In this document: piece after piece, positions 19,866 to 28,685 of the stretch | How the letters are laid out: every line of letters starts with the position of its first letter | Numbering within the stretch: position 1 is the stretch's first letter | Source of the DNA: Alicyclobacillus sp. SP_1 | GTDB taxonomy: Bacteria; Bacillota; Bacilli; Alicyclobacillales; Alicyclobacillaceae | NCBI RefSeq assembly: GCF_024706985.1 | Contig: NZ_JAMCCX010000016.1 | Span: 1 to 64,000 of the forward strand | DNA: 64,000 nucleotides | Direction: 5' to 3' | The notes under the pieces: model-generated | Told to the model about the DNA's origin: nothing | The model's database searches: none | The model's input: the letters and a program-made list of their open reading frames with translations, nothing else | Made by a program: the position numbers and the translations under genes

Positions 19866-21032
19866 TCACCAACTGCGGCCGCGGAGGTTGCTCGGAGCTT
19901 TCGTCAACTCAGGGAACTCCGGCTTGAACCCGCGACGAATGTATCCTAGAATCACCGCCAACAGCGGCATGACCACGAGTAACAACCATCCGCTCGGAAC
20001 CAGAAAAGTACGGAGATGCAAAAATGCGACTTCCTCATTGGGGTAAAGTACGGCGACGGTTGCAATAGCGGCGGCTACGGGAAACAGAAACAAGTAATTC
20101 TTTTGTTCTGGCTGCCGGCAGACTCTCGTCAAGAGGGTTGCTAGGCCCCAGATGTGATTGCTGAGAAAGACCGTTGTGAACGTGGTTGCAAAAATGACCA
20201 CAAAAATCCCAAACCGTTCAATAATCCACCCGCGTAAACGCATGAGTTGAAGGATGACTTGAATCGGAAAGCCGAGGTCCTGCATGGCACGTACGCCAAA
20301 AAGCAACTGTACTGCCGCAAAGATAATCCACATGACCACGCCGCCAATCATGACGGCAATCAAAGGATACCACCAGCGGCGTGGGGCTGTTGTATAAAAT
20401 GGGCTGAGCATTCCCGTGATGTTAAAGCCCATAAACAGCGGGATGAGCATGTAAATGCCTTTGCCAACTGAAGACAAGTGATACACACGATGGACAAACC
20501 AGTGATGTGGAGACTGAAAAATAATAAAAACAAATGTAAAGACGACAAAGATTGCCGTCAGCGGATAGACCACGCTCGCGGTGCGCGCCAGAGTCTCCAC
20601 TCCCTTATATGCACCAAACGAAGCGACCACGACCATCCCGAGGAGCATCGCAAGTCGAGGGGTATTCGGAAAGTACATCCGCAACGTATAGGCGAATAAA
20701 GTGAGACTGAGGCTGACGAACCAAATATAAAGTAAGAGTGTGGTGGCTGCAACAACCCAACCAACGGCTTTACCAAACGCCGCCATCAACAAATCTGCCC
20801 CCGCGACATCCGGAAACAGGCGGTTGGTCTCCGCATGAAGCCATCCAATCACCATGCCGACCGGAAGCAACAGCAGGACAGACCACTGCGCATCAAACCC
20901 GGCCGCGTCTACCGCAATTCGAGGAAACACCCAGAAATAGAGCGGCAAGAAACTGGACGCGATAAAGCAAGTGACTTGAAAACCGGACAAAACGATGGGA
21001 GTGATTTGAGACGTGTTTGAACGAGAAGTCAT
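19866..21032 (-). CDS. gerAB: Spore germination receptor permease-like subunit (GerAB family)
   Basis: A 388-residue integral membrane protein with about ten hydrophobic helices, of the APC-like spore germination permease family. It forms the ligand-sensing B subunit of nutrient germination receptors in the spore inner membrane. The start ATG at 21032 overlaps the stop of the preceding gerAC by four bases (ATGA), giving MTSRSNTSQITPIVLSGFQ, a normal family N-terminus; the open frame upstream to 21107 runs inside gerAC and is ignored. It is the third gene of a gerAA-gerAC-gerAB operon. The ligand cannot be told from sequence. Confidence 0.88.
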   Translation of the reverse strand: MTSRSNTSQITPIVLSGFQVTCFIASSFLPLYFWVFPRIAVDAAGFDAQWSVLLLLPVGMVIGWLHAETNRLFPDVAGADLLMAAFGKAVGWVVAATTLLLYIWFVSLSLTLFAYTLRMYFPNTPRLAMLLGMVVVASFGAYKGVETLARTASVVYPLTAIFVVFTFVFIIFQSPHHWFVHRVYHLSSVGKGIYMLIPLFMGFNITGMLSPFYTTAPRRWWYPLIAVMIGGVVMWIIFAAVQLLFGVRAMQDLGFPIQVILQLMRLRGWIIERFGIFVVIFATTFTTVFLSNHIWGLATLLTRVCRQPEQKNYLFLFPVAAAIATVAVLYPNEEVAFLHLRTFLVPSGWLLLVVMPLLAVILGYIRRGFKPEFPELTKAPSNLRGRSW

Positions 21033-22186
21033 ACCAACGTCCCTTTCTGCGTAATTTTCACGCGCACTCGAATATCCCTTTTGGCCTTCTCGTACAAGAT
21101 GGGCCATTTCACGCGAATCAACCCCTCCAACTCCGGATGGTCATCTACTAGCCATTCACCAAATCCATAGGGGTCCGAACCAATCCTTTGAGTTTGCTCC
21201 ATGGTGTCCGCAAGTTGTTGTTGAAAATAGGCACTTGCTGTATTTTGAAGTCTAGCAAGGTCTGCGGCTGTTAAACTTTCTTCCCGTCCCCCAGGACTTC
21301 GGTCGAGTTTGCCTTTGATTTCGACGCGCGCGTGCAGCGTGGCCTGTCCGCCTTTCAGGGTGGTCCAATGTCTCCCGCTTGTCGCGATATTCCCTAAAAT
21401 GAACGAATGCGGTTTGGAGGGGATGGGAACGCCGACATGGTTGACGCCGATGGTCAGCATATTGAAGTACAGGGACTCACTCGGTGGAATTTGTAGTTTA
21501 GGCACACCAAAGCGGTACAGCATCATCCCACCAATGCGGTAGCCGTTCGGTACTTTGTGCACGACTTCAGTGTGGGCGTCGATGCCTGGCGTGCGCAGGT
21601 CACGCCAAAACTGCCATAGGTGGACGCGAGGCGAATAGGCAACTTGCCGCATGGTCCCGCCGAGCCAATGCTCCATCTCATCGGCAGGCGCTTTGTCTCC
21701 GTCTCCACCTTGAAACATCTCGTAGGCAGGGCAGGTCGTCACTGCAAAGAAGGCCTCTTTATCGAGCGCCGGGATGCGCATGCATTCAGCTACGAGCGTC
21801 CGAACTGCCTCCCGACCAAGTTTCTCCGGAACGAGGATGATTTCCACGTCACTCAAATAAAACATCTTGTCATTTTCCAATTGCACTTTGGACAAAGCAT
21901 CGATAAGCCCATCCGCCTCCGTCGTGTAATTTTGGAATTTCGGACTGCGCCCTGCATCGGATGGACCGGATCCAGCTTGGCTCGGCTCACTCGTGTCTCC
22001 GCTCCCAAATTTGGGGATTTGGAAAGTGTAGCGAAAGCGGTCGGCGGAGCCTGCAGCGGGATCGACCGCAATGCCAATGACCTGTGCCCGCTCATTGATT
22101 TTCTCGTAATCCCAACAACCAGGAAGAGTGAGGACGAGCAAGGTGCAACCGACCAGTTGGAGGCAACGAAGAAGCTTTTGTTTCAT
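21029..22186 (-). CDS. gerAC: Spore germination lipoprotein, Ger(x)C family (GerAC)
   Basis: A 385-residue C subunit of a germination receptor. The signal peptide ends in a lipobox (LPGCWDYEKINERAQVIGIAVD), predicting a diacylated cysteine near residue 24 and anchoring in the spore inner membrane. GCWDxxEIxxxxxVxGIGID-like starts are diagnostic of Ger(x)C. The C-terminal third contains the characteristic alternating helix-strand domain (ARVEIKGKLDR, YGFGEWLVDDHPE). It overlaps gerAA upstream and gerAB downstream by four bases each, so translation is probably coupled. Confidence 0.88.
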   Translation of the reverse strand: MKQKLLRCLQLVGCTLLVLTLPGCWDYEKINERAQVIGIAVDPAAGSADRFRYTFQIPKFGSGDTSEPSQAGSGPSDAGRSPKFQNYTTEADGLIDALSKVQLENDKMFYLSDVEIILVPEKLGREAVRTLVAECMRIPALDKEAFFAVTTCPAYEMFQGGDGDKAPADEMEHWLGGTMRQVAYSPRVHLWQFWRDLRTPGIDAHTEVVHKVPNGYRIGGMMLYRFGVPKLQIPPSESLYFNMLTIGVNHVGVPIPSKPHSFILGNIATSGRHWTTLKGGQATLHARVEIKGKLDRSPGGREESLTAADLARLQNTASAYFQQQLADTMEQTQRIGSDPYGFGEWLVDDHPELEGLIRVKWPILYEKAKRDIRVRVKITQKGTLV

Positions 22187-23952
22187 GAAGAGGAGCCTCG
22201 GCGCCGCCGCTGCCTTCGGCTTTTCTCCAATTGTGGATACGGGTCTGGCAGTGGGCTACTTTGTTCGCCATTGGCGTCCAGTGGATGCAGATAACTGGCC
22301 CGTCGCTTGGCAAAGATGACCGGGATGCGGATGATGCCGTCAATGAACGCATCGCGCAAATTTTCGCCGTTGTACGGTGCCATGTAAGACACGCCAAACG
22401 ACTTGAGCGAGGCGATTTCGTACAGATAGATAATCGTCACGAGCACAATCCCATACAGTCCGAAAACGGTGGCGCCGAGAATCATCGGCCACGACATAAG
22501 TCGAATGGTGGTCGAAAATTCGTAACTAGGAGTGACAAAGACGCTAATGGCAGACAGAGCGATAACGACAATCAAAATATTGCTGACTATTCCCGCTTGA
22601 ACGGTGGCTTCGCCGACCACCAGACCGCCGACAATGCCGAGGGTCTGACCCATTTGTTTGGGCATTCGAAGCGTCGCTTCGCGCAAAATCTCGACAAATA
22701 TCTCCATCGTCACAACTTCAACGACAGCTGGAAACGGCACCGACTCGCGAGATTTGGCAATTTGAAAGCCGAGCAACTTAGGCAGTAATTCTGGATTGAA
22801 ATCGACAAATGCAATGTAGAGGGAAGGCAAGTACAAGGCAAAAACAAACGCAATGATGCGCAGAAAGCGAATGAATGTCGCCTCCCACGTAGTGTGGGCA
22901 TAGTCCTCTTCCGTCTGAAAGAAGTCGTGGATGGTGGATGGGAACAACATGGAGGTCGGGTCTCCATCCACCATCAGCACGACTTTCCCTTGATTGACTT
23001 CTCGGATGACATTGTCCACGCGGGTGCTGGTTCGCGTCAGCGGAAACAGCGTCCATGTGTCTCCAACAATCCGATTTTCGACCGCAGAGCCTTGACTGAT
23101 AAGGTCGATGTTGATGGATTGGAGGCGGTCGGACATGGTTTGGATGAGCGTCGGATTCGCCACATCTTCTAAGTAAATGACGGCCACATCCCGCTGCGAC
23201 CGTGTGCCGAGCGTCACCCGGCGAACGCGAAGTTGACCGTTTGACAGCAGTTCGCGAACCAGCGCAATGTTCAGGTCGAGCGACTCCACAAAGCTGATTT
23301 GCGAGCCCCGCGACGAACTCTCCATCATTGGGGGCTCCGGGGAGCGATGCTCGACACTTTTGGCCGGAAAGGCAATGACATCAGGACAGCCTTCGATGGC
23401 AATGACGACATATCCTTTGAGGAGAGCCATCTCCACATCTTGCAAGTCGTGCATGGACATAGCTTCAGACACAGACAAGACCCGTTCCACCAGATAGTCG
23501 GTCATTTGGCGCAAGCTCTTGCGTGGATAGGCGTGCTGTTGGAGCTGCAATATATTGCGCTCGAGAAGCGGTTTGTCGATAAGCGTACGGAGAAAATAGC
23601 AGGCCGCCCGGTACCGGCCAATGACGAGTTTGCGCTCGACAAAGTCGGCATCACTGCCTAGGCGGGACTGCAACCAGTCACTAGAGACCTGTAGATGACC
23701 GTTCAACTTGGGTACACGCGCACTCTTCAGCAAGTCTGCTTTCGTGGCTGCGCGTCCTTTCTCTGTACCTCGGCTCTGCAAAGCAGACGGATTGTTCTCC
23801 CCCCGCCAGTGGTCGTTTCGCGCATCGCGCGCTTCAGACGAACCGCTCCTCTGACCAGGTTGAGCCGAATCACCTTTCGACTCATCGCGACTCGAGACCG
23901 GATGGGTCGGTCGTGTCTTTCTGGTCTTGCTCGACGAAAAGAACTTTGGCAT
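22183..23952 (-). CDS. gerAA: Spore germination receptor subunit GerAA
   Basis: A 589-residue A subunit of a GerA-type nutrient receptor. A long hydrophilic, basic, Ser-rich N-terminal stretch (first 80 residues) precedes the conserved soluble domain (DFVERKLVIGRYRAACYFL, EGCPDVIAFPAKSVEHRSPEPPMMESSSRGSQISFVESL, the RVRRVTLGTRSQRDVAVIYLED segment, NPGKVVL-like QGKVVLMVDGDP). Four or five membrane helices follow, with the conserved PFPAVVEVVTMEIFVEILREATLRMPKQMGQTLGIVGGLVVGEA segment and an Arg/Lys-rich tail. It is the first gene of the operon, behind a sigma-G-like promoter. Confidence 0.92.
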   Translation of the reverse strand: MPKFFSSSKTRKTRPTHPVSSRDESKGDSAQPGQRSGSSEARDARNDHWRGENNPSALQSRGTEKGRAATKADLLKSARVPKLNGHLQVSSDWLQSRLGSDADFVERKLVIGRYRAACYFLRTLIDKPLLERNILQLQQHAYPRKSLRQMTDYLVERVLSVSEAMSMHDLQDVEMALLKGYVVIAIEGCPDVIAFPAKSVEHRSPEPPMMESSSRGSQISFVESLDLNIALVRELLSNGQLRVRRVTLGTRSQRDVAVIYLEDVANPTLIQTMSDRLQSINIDLISQGSAVENRIVGDTWTLFPLTRTSTRVDNVIREVNQGKVVLMVDGDPTSMLFPSTIHDFFQTEEDYAHTTWEATFIRFLRIIAFVFALYLPSLYIAFVDFNPELLPKLLGFQIAKSRESVPFPAVVEVVTMEIFVEILREATLRMPKQMGQTLGIVGGLVVGEATVQAGIVSNILIVVIALSAISVFVTPSYEFSTTIRLMSWPMILGATVFGLYGIVLVTIIYLYEIASLKSFGVSYMAPYNGENLRDAFIDGIIRIPVIFAKRRASYLHPLDANGEQSSPLPDPYPQLEKSRRQRRRRGSSS

Positions 23953-23985
23953 ATAAACTCATCCTATCCAAAATGCAGATGAGCT

Positions 23986-24014
23986 TAGAATGCACGTCCT
24001 TGGTCGATTCATGC
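23986..24014 (-). promoter_or_regulatory. Sigma-G-like forespore promoter for the gerA operon
   Basis: On the minus strand GCATG (24010-24014) and CATTCTA (23986-23992) are 17 bp apart. They match the sigma-G pattern GHATR and CATHHTA, which in B. subtilis has 17-18 bp spacing. The -10 box is 34 bp upstream of gerAA, as expected for a forespore-expressed germination receptor. Confidence 0.5.
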
Positions 24015-24125
24015 ACAGATGGGAAAGAGACGAATTCTCGAGGGAAAACAGACCGCGATGTTGTTATGGAATCAACCCCGAAACAGACTCAACCGAGAAA
24101 CGTTGTCAAGTCAAGGCCAGAGCAT

Positions 24126-25262
24126 TTATAAAATGTATCGGACGTCTCCCTTGGTTTGAAGAAAATAGCGGATAAACGACTCTTTCATGAACTTGGCTGT
24201 CGATCCGGTGACGGGCACGCGACTACGCTGCCCACCCCATTCTGTATCCGCCTCAATGTACGCTGCATCCCTTCCGCCCATATCCATGACGCAGACGACC
24301 TCTGGATGAAACGACTTCCGATAGGTTGTAAGCCCGATATCATAGCACAGATTGTGCGCAACCACTTTTGCGCCGAGCATGGCGTTATGAGCCATCTTTG
24401 GGCCTTTCCAGTCAATGGCGTCCCCGACTGCGTAAATATTGGAGAAGAATCGAGAGCGAAGACCGTGATCGACCGCAATATACCCTTGCGCACCGCCCAA
24501 GCCGCTGTTCGCAATCCACTGCGGCGCCTCATAAGGTGGAAGTACCAATACAAAATCAGCCGGTATCTGGAGCCCGTTGTCAAACAGCGCAACATGATGT
24601 CTCAATTCCTGCAACTGGACGCCCGCGTGGGTGTGAATGCCTCTGTCCTTCATTTGGTTTTGAACGTACGCTTGAGCAGTGGGTCCGCCCGGTTGGAATA
24701 TCTCAGATTTGTCGGTGAAGAAGTGTATCTCTGACCGAGACAGCACATGTCGTCGTTTCAAAGCGTGATGCAGTTTGAAGGTCATTTCAAATCCAGGACC
24801 CTCACAGGAATTCTCTAAGGCGCCAATCAGTAGGCGCCCTCCCTCCCAGCGGCGAATCGACTGCTGAAGATGAAGCAGTTGCTCAGGAGTTTTGACGGAC
24901 TGCCCATAACGGTCAAAACCGGGAATTCTTTCAAACGCATAGCGAACACCCACGGCTAAAACCAGATAATCGTATGGATACACTCCACGCTCCGTGATGA
25001 CTCTGCTCCCGTCTGCGTCGACGTGCGTGACACGGCCAAGGATGATTTGAGCTCGCGACCGATGAAACACCTCGCCTACGGACAGAGCAACATCTTCTAA
25101 ACGCAATTCTCCCAATGCGATCATCGGATAGGCTGCTTTCATATAAAACGGCTTATTCTCAGTGATTAAAAGAATCTCATGGTGGCCTGGAAGTTTACGG
25201 AGCAGAGAGTGACATGCTACCATCCCGCCAAACCCGGCACCCACAAGAACGATTCTCGACAT
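24126..25262 (-). CDS. FAD-dependent pyridine nucleotide-disulfide family oxidoreductase (SQR-like)
   Basis: A 378-residue flavoprotein. The N-terminal FAD-binding Rossmann motif is RIVLVGAGFGGMVAC. A second dinucleotide-binding region and the FAD-end motif NIYAVGDAIDWKGPKMAHNA follow, then an amphipathic tail (FMKESFIRYFLQT) of the kind that seats NDH-2 and SQR enzymes on the membrane. Two cysteines stand where sulfide:quinone oxidoreductases have redox cysteines (ENSCEGPGFE and PEVVCVMDMGG), favouring an SQR-like enzyme over a type II NADH dehydrogenase. Start at 25262 with AAGGTG upstream; the open frame extending to 25586 is not used. The electron donor is inference. Confidence 0.75.
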   Translation of the reverse strand: MSRIVLVGAGFGGMVACHSLLRKLPGHHEILLITENKPFYMKAAYPMIALGELRLEDVALSVGEVFHRSRAQIILGRVTHVDADGSRVITERGVYPYDYLVLAVGVRYAFERIPGFDRYGQSVKTPEQLLHLQQSIRRWEGGRLLIGALENSCEGPGFEMTFKLHHALKRRHVLSRSEIHFFTDKSEIFQPGGPTAQAYVQNQMKDRGIHTHAGVQLQELRHHVALFDNGLQIPADFVLVLPPYEAPQWIANSGLGGAQGYIAVDHGLRSRFFSNIYAVGDAIDWKGPKMAHNAMLGAKVVAHNLCYDIGLTTYRKSFHPEVVCVMDMGGRDAAYIEADTEWGGQRSRVPVTGSTAKFMKESFIRYFLQTKGDVRYIL

Positions 25263-25466
25263 TCGCAGCACCTTCTGTCCCATTCTTGGGCATCCCCTGG
25301 TTGCACACAAGCTGCCCAGTAGCAGTCTATGCGTCTCAAGCTCACGCGTGCCACGCAGACGGAAGGGGCGAAAATTGTGCTCCCGTTGACGGGACAGACA
25401 CCGCGCCGTCTGGACTCCTACCCCACATAAAGTAGGGCATGTCGCAGATGAGAGGAGTGACCTTAG

Positions 25467-25571
25467 ATGGGAGAATGTTTTGGTGGTTACACGCGTTGGG
25501 CGGTAGTCTTCCTGATTATTTTTGTCCTCTTCATCCTGATTGTCCCGAATTATGGGGCTGCTGCGTATTGA
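25467..25571 (+). CDS. YjcZ-type tiny transmembrane sporulation protein
   Basis: A 34-residue protein, MGECFGGYTRW followed by a single hydrophobic helix (VVFLIIFVLFILIVP) and a short NYGAAAY tail. A Gly/Tyr/Cys-rich head and one helix rich in V, F, L and I are the signature of the YjcZ/tiny-TM Bacillus sporulation family. The start at 25467 has GAGGAGTGA at good distance. The gene is divergent from the SQR-like gene. It is probably expressed during sporulation; function is unknown even in Bacillus. Confidence 0.75.
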   Translation: MGECFGGYTRWAVVFLIIFVLFILIVPNYGAAAY

Positions 25572-25588
25572 GGAACGGCATACCAACG

Positions 25589-25606
25589 GGCGCGCCTTGG
25601 CGCGCC
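25589..25606. repeat. GGCGCGCC repeated palindrome
   Basis: GGCGCGCC-TT-GGCGCGCC lies 18 bp after the YjcZ-like stop codon. It can fold as a 7-bp GC hairpin. There is no U run downstream, so it is a weak terminator candidate at best. Confidence 0.5.
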
Positions 25607-25696
25607 TCTGTCGCTGAGGGCGAGGGAGTATCTTTTCAGGAGCACTTTTGACTTATCAACCAGCGGGGATGGATGCGAAGTATGCTGCGCTAGTTT

Positions 25697-26155
25697 CTAA
25701 ATCGCTGAAGCGGAAGAACTTGCGGACAGATGCTCACTCCACCAGATGGCCAGTTGGTTGTTGTTGAACGTGGCGATGGGAATGCGGTGCACGGTTGTCG
25801 GAGCACTTTCAAAAACCTCAAACGTGATGCCTCCGACATTCGTCACGTCGAACGGCGCGTGCCCCTGGTACGTGACAACGACCGAATCATTGGTCAATCC
25901 GCCGGCGCTCTCGCCGGTCCCTACGGGTGGCTGCAACTGGACTGCTGCGAGGAGTTTCTGCAGTGAAGGCAAATGGGTCGCTGCGAGCGCTTGTCCGCGA
26001 TAGCTGGCACGGGCCAGATGCCCCTGCTGCATCTCGGCCTGTATCGTCTGGGCCACTTTGCTGAGATGGGGGCGAGAGGTGAAATGAACCGTCACAACCG
26101 CTACAACGACAACAAGTAGTGCGATGAACACCACCCAGCCAGTACGTCGCTTCAT
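25697..26155 (-). CDS. Membrane-anchored hypothetical protein
   Basis: A 152-residue protein with one N-terminal hydrophobic helix (VVFIALLVVVVAVVTVHF, about residues 8-25) after MKRRTG, so it is a secreted or membrane-anchored protein with its body outside. The exterior has a short helical part (KVAQTIQAEMQQGHLARASYRGQALAATHLPSL region) and then a strand-rich domain ending in a Ser/Ala tail. I do not recognise the family. The ribosome site GGAGGTG serves either GTG at 26158 or ATG at 26155. It lies 45 bp downstream of kamE on the same strand with no clear terminator between, so it may be the last gene of the kam transcript. Confidence 0.65.
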   Translation of the reverse strand: MKRRTGWVVFIALLVVVVAVVTVHFTSRPHLSKVAQTIQAEMQQGHLARASYRGQALAATHLPSLQKLLAAVQLQPPVGTGESAGGLTNDSVVVTYQGHAPFDVTNVGGITFEVFESAPTTVHRIPIATFNNNQLAIWWSEHLSASSSASAI

Positions 26156-26199
26156 CACCTACTCCCCACCTCCTCTCGCCACACCGCGTTCGACACGCG

Positions 26200-27051
26200 T
26201 TATACCAATCCGCGTTGGACAATCTCCTGAACCACAAAAGAAGCCACATCCGGCGCCAACGTGCCGGGACCAAAACCTGCATCATAGCCGAGTTCGAGAG
26301 CCAATTCATGCGTGATGCGCGGGCCCCCCGCCACAAGCACCAGTTTGTCGCGCAACCCTTCTGCTTCGAGTAGGTCGACAAGAGCGCTGAGATTGTGGAG
26401 GTGAACATCCTTCTGAGTCACCACTTGGGAGACCAGCAACGCATCAGCTTTCAGCGCGATGGCTTGCTTCACCAACTCTTCATTCTCGACTTGGCTGCCG
26501 AGATTGATGGCGTTCATTTCTGGATATCGCTCCAGCCCATATTCGCCATTATAGCCCTTCATATTCATGATGGCATCAATGCCGACCGTGTGCGCATCGG
26601 TTCCTGTACAGGCACCAAGAATCGTCACTTTGCGGCCAATGTGTGTCCGAATGTACTCGTTCACCTCATAGAAACTGAGGACACTCGTCTCCACTTTGGG
26701 AACCTGAATGTGCGCATAGTCGACCGCATACTGGCAATTCCCGTAGAGCACAAAAAAAGTGAAGTTCTCGCCAATGTCTTCGTGGTGCACGACACTCGGA
26801 TTGGCAAGTCCCATTTTTGCGGCCAATTGCCGAGCCGCTTCCACAGCCTCTGGACCATCCGAAACGGGCAGGCTGAAGCTGAGTTGAACTTTCCCATCGT
26901 CCATCGTGTCGCCGTACGGGCGCAGGTTGGTCAAATCCGCTTTGGCAATCCGGCTCTTGTACGACAAATCCGCCTGCTGCGAATTCAGGATTTGCTGCCG
27001 ATTGGCTTCGTCCCTACCGCCCGGTAGACTCGTCTGTGACAGACTACTCAT
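26200..27051 (-). CDS. kamE: Lysine 5,6-aminomutase beta subunit (KamE)
   Basis: A 283-residue subunit carrying cobalamin and PLP. The enzyme moves the terminal amino group of beta-lysine (or D-lysine) from C6 to C5 using adenosylcobalamin. The base-off B12 motif is present as TDAHTVGIDAI with His154. Eleven residues later Lys165 in NMKGYNGEYGLERYP corresponds to the PLP Schiff-base lysine of the clostridial enzyme (His133/Lys144). The Rossmann-like B12 domain ends with GLRDKLVLVAGGPRIT and DAGFGPGT. The ATG overlaps the kamD stop by four bases, fitting a 1:1 complex. Confidence 0.95.
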   Translation of the reverse strand: MSSLSQTSLPGGRDEANRQQILNSQQADLSYKSRIAKADLTNLRPYGDTMDDGKVQLSFSLPVSDGPEAVEAARQLAAKMGLANPSVVHHEDIGENFTFFVLYGNCQYAVDYAHIQVPKVETSVLSFYEVNEYIRTHIGRKVTILGACTGTDAHTVGIDAIMNMKGYNGEYGLERYPEMNAINLGSQVENEELVKQAIALKADALLVSQVVTQKDVHLHNLSALVDLLEAEGLRDKLVLVAGGPRITHELALELGYDAGFGPGTLAPDVASFVVQEIVQRGLV

Positions 27052-28685
27052 GCTTGCTTCACCCCCGTCGTCTGACTTGCCAAGTCCGCTTTGTTCGCGC
27101 CAGCGGCGGTGTCAGCTCCGGCCTCAGTCAGTCCAAGCTGCTCGCGCAGACTCTGTTCAAAGGGATTAAAATAGTGAGTCCCGCGGATAATCACGCCACC
27201 GAGTCCTTTCCCACCTGTCACAGACCGTTTTACATCGGCAAACAAGCCCGCTGCGAGCGACTCAAAGAGTCCGAGATGAACCATGTTCTCCAGGAGTTCC
27301 ACCGATTCGTGCAGCACTTGATGTGCGCGTTGAACAATCCGTCCATTCTCGCGAAACTCCAGCTCTTCCCCGAGATGGCGCGCGTTGTTAAAAATGTACT
27401 TGGCGTTCTCAATCGCCAGATGGCGGTCGTAGATAAGTGGGGTGTGAATCTGCTCCGTCATCATTCCGAGCAGCTGAATGCCTTGATTCGTCATGATACC
27501 CACCATGTTGAACAAGGCGTCCTGAATGTGTCCGCGAAAGATATTTCCCGTCATGTGCTTTGTGGGCGGCATGTACTTGAGCGGAGCCTCCGGAAAGATT
27601 TCGCGCGCCATTTGGGCTTGCGCCAACTCGTAGAGAAATCCATCTTCAAGCATAGGGTTCATCTCAAACGCATGCCCGAGTCCCATCTGGGCTGGTGGCA
27701 GACCCGACTTCAGTGCCAACTGTTCGTTAATAAACTGCGAGGCAAGCACCGTATGAGCCGCTTCGACCGCATCTGCTGTGGTCAGATAGTTGTCTTCTCC
27801 CGTATTGATGATAACCCCTGCAAACGCGTTGATCATGCGCGAAAAAGACTGGTCAACCAGCGTCCGCTGCATGTTGATATCGCGAAAGAGAATGCCGTAG
27901 AGCGCGTCATTGAGCATGACATCGAGCCGCTCTAGCGCCCCCATGGCGGCAATTTCGGGCATGCAAAGCCCCGAGCAGTAGTTGCAGAGGCGAATGTAGC
28001 GCCCGACCTCTTCCCCCACTTCATCCAACGCTTCGCGCATGATGCGGAAGTTCTCTTGAGTGGCATACGTTCCACCAAAACCTTCCGTCGTTGCCCCATA
28101 CGGCACGTAATCAATCAAACTCTGTCCAGTGCTGCGAATGACGGCAATGATGTCTGCACCCTGGCGCGCCGCCGCGCGCGCTTGAACCACGTCTTCGTAG
28201 ATGTTGCCCGTGGCCACAATCACGTAGACGTAAGGCTTGGCACCTTCCCCGAGTCGCTCCAAGTAATCGTCGCGCTTCGCGCGGTTCGCCGCAATTCCGG
28301 CAAGCGCCGCCGTCGCCAAACGCTTGGCGTGCGCTTCAATCTCGGCGCGAGGGGGCATGTCGATGGCCGCGAGATCGACCTGACCAGCGGCAATCTGCAT
28401 AGCCACGTCCATCACGGATTGGCCCGTGGACAGCACCGCCCCCACAAACGGATAGGTGATGCCGTTCGCGAGGAGATCCCGTTCGAGAGCGTGATCGACC
28501 ACAACATTCGGAAGCGGCACATACTCCTCATTGACTCCGTCCACGCCAAACAGGCGCAGTACGGTGCGCTCGACGGCGACTGTGGTCCGCTGGCGGATAT
28601 ACTGGTCGACCTGGTCCGCGATGGTGCGGGCGGCAGTCCGGGCACGAGCAATCTCGTTTGGGTCCAAGTGTAATTTGTCAGTCAT
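27048..28685 (-). CDS. kamD: Lysine 5,6-aminomutase alpha subunit (KamD)
   Basis: A 545-residue TIM-barrel subunit that forms the radical active site with KamE. The N-terminus (KLHLDPNEIARARTAARTIADQVDQYI, TTVAVERTVLRLFGVDG) and the segments GNIYEDVVQARAAARQGADIIAVIRSTGQSLIDYVPYG and YCSGLCMPEIAAMGALERLDVMLNDALYGILFRDINMQRTLVDQ are hallmark KamD sequence. The start at 28685 overlaps the kamC stop (ATGA); the open frame to 28946 lies within kamC and is ignored. The C-terminus is slightly longer than in clostridial homologues. Confidence 0.95.
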   Translation of the reverse strand: MTDKLHLDPNEIARARTAARTIADQVDQYIRQRTTVAVERTVLRLFGVDGVNEEYVPLPNVVVDHALERDLLANGITYPFVGAVLSTGQSVMDVAMQIAAGQVDLAAIDMPPRAEIEAHAKRLATAALAGIAANRAKRDDYLERLGEGAKPYVYVIVATGNIYEDVVQARAAARQGADIIAVIRSTGQSLIDYVPYGATTEGFGGTYATQENFRIMREALDEVGEEVGRYIRLCNYCSGLCMPEIAAMGALERLDVMLNDALYGILFRDINMQRTLVDQSFSRMINAFAGVIINTGEDNYLTTADAVEAAHTVLASQFINEQLALKSGLPPAQMGLGHAFEMNPMLEDGFLYELAQAQMAREIFPEAPLKYMPPTKHMTGNIFRGHIQDALFNMVGIMTNQGIQLLGMMTEQIHTPLIYDRHLAIENAKYIFNNARHLGEELEFRENGRIVQRAHQVLHESVELLENMVHLGLFESLAAGLFADVKRSVTGGKGLGGVIIRGTHYFNPFEQSLREQLGLTEAGADTAAGANKADLASQTTGVKQA

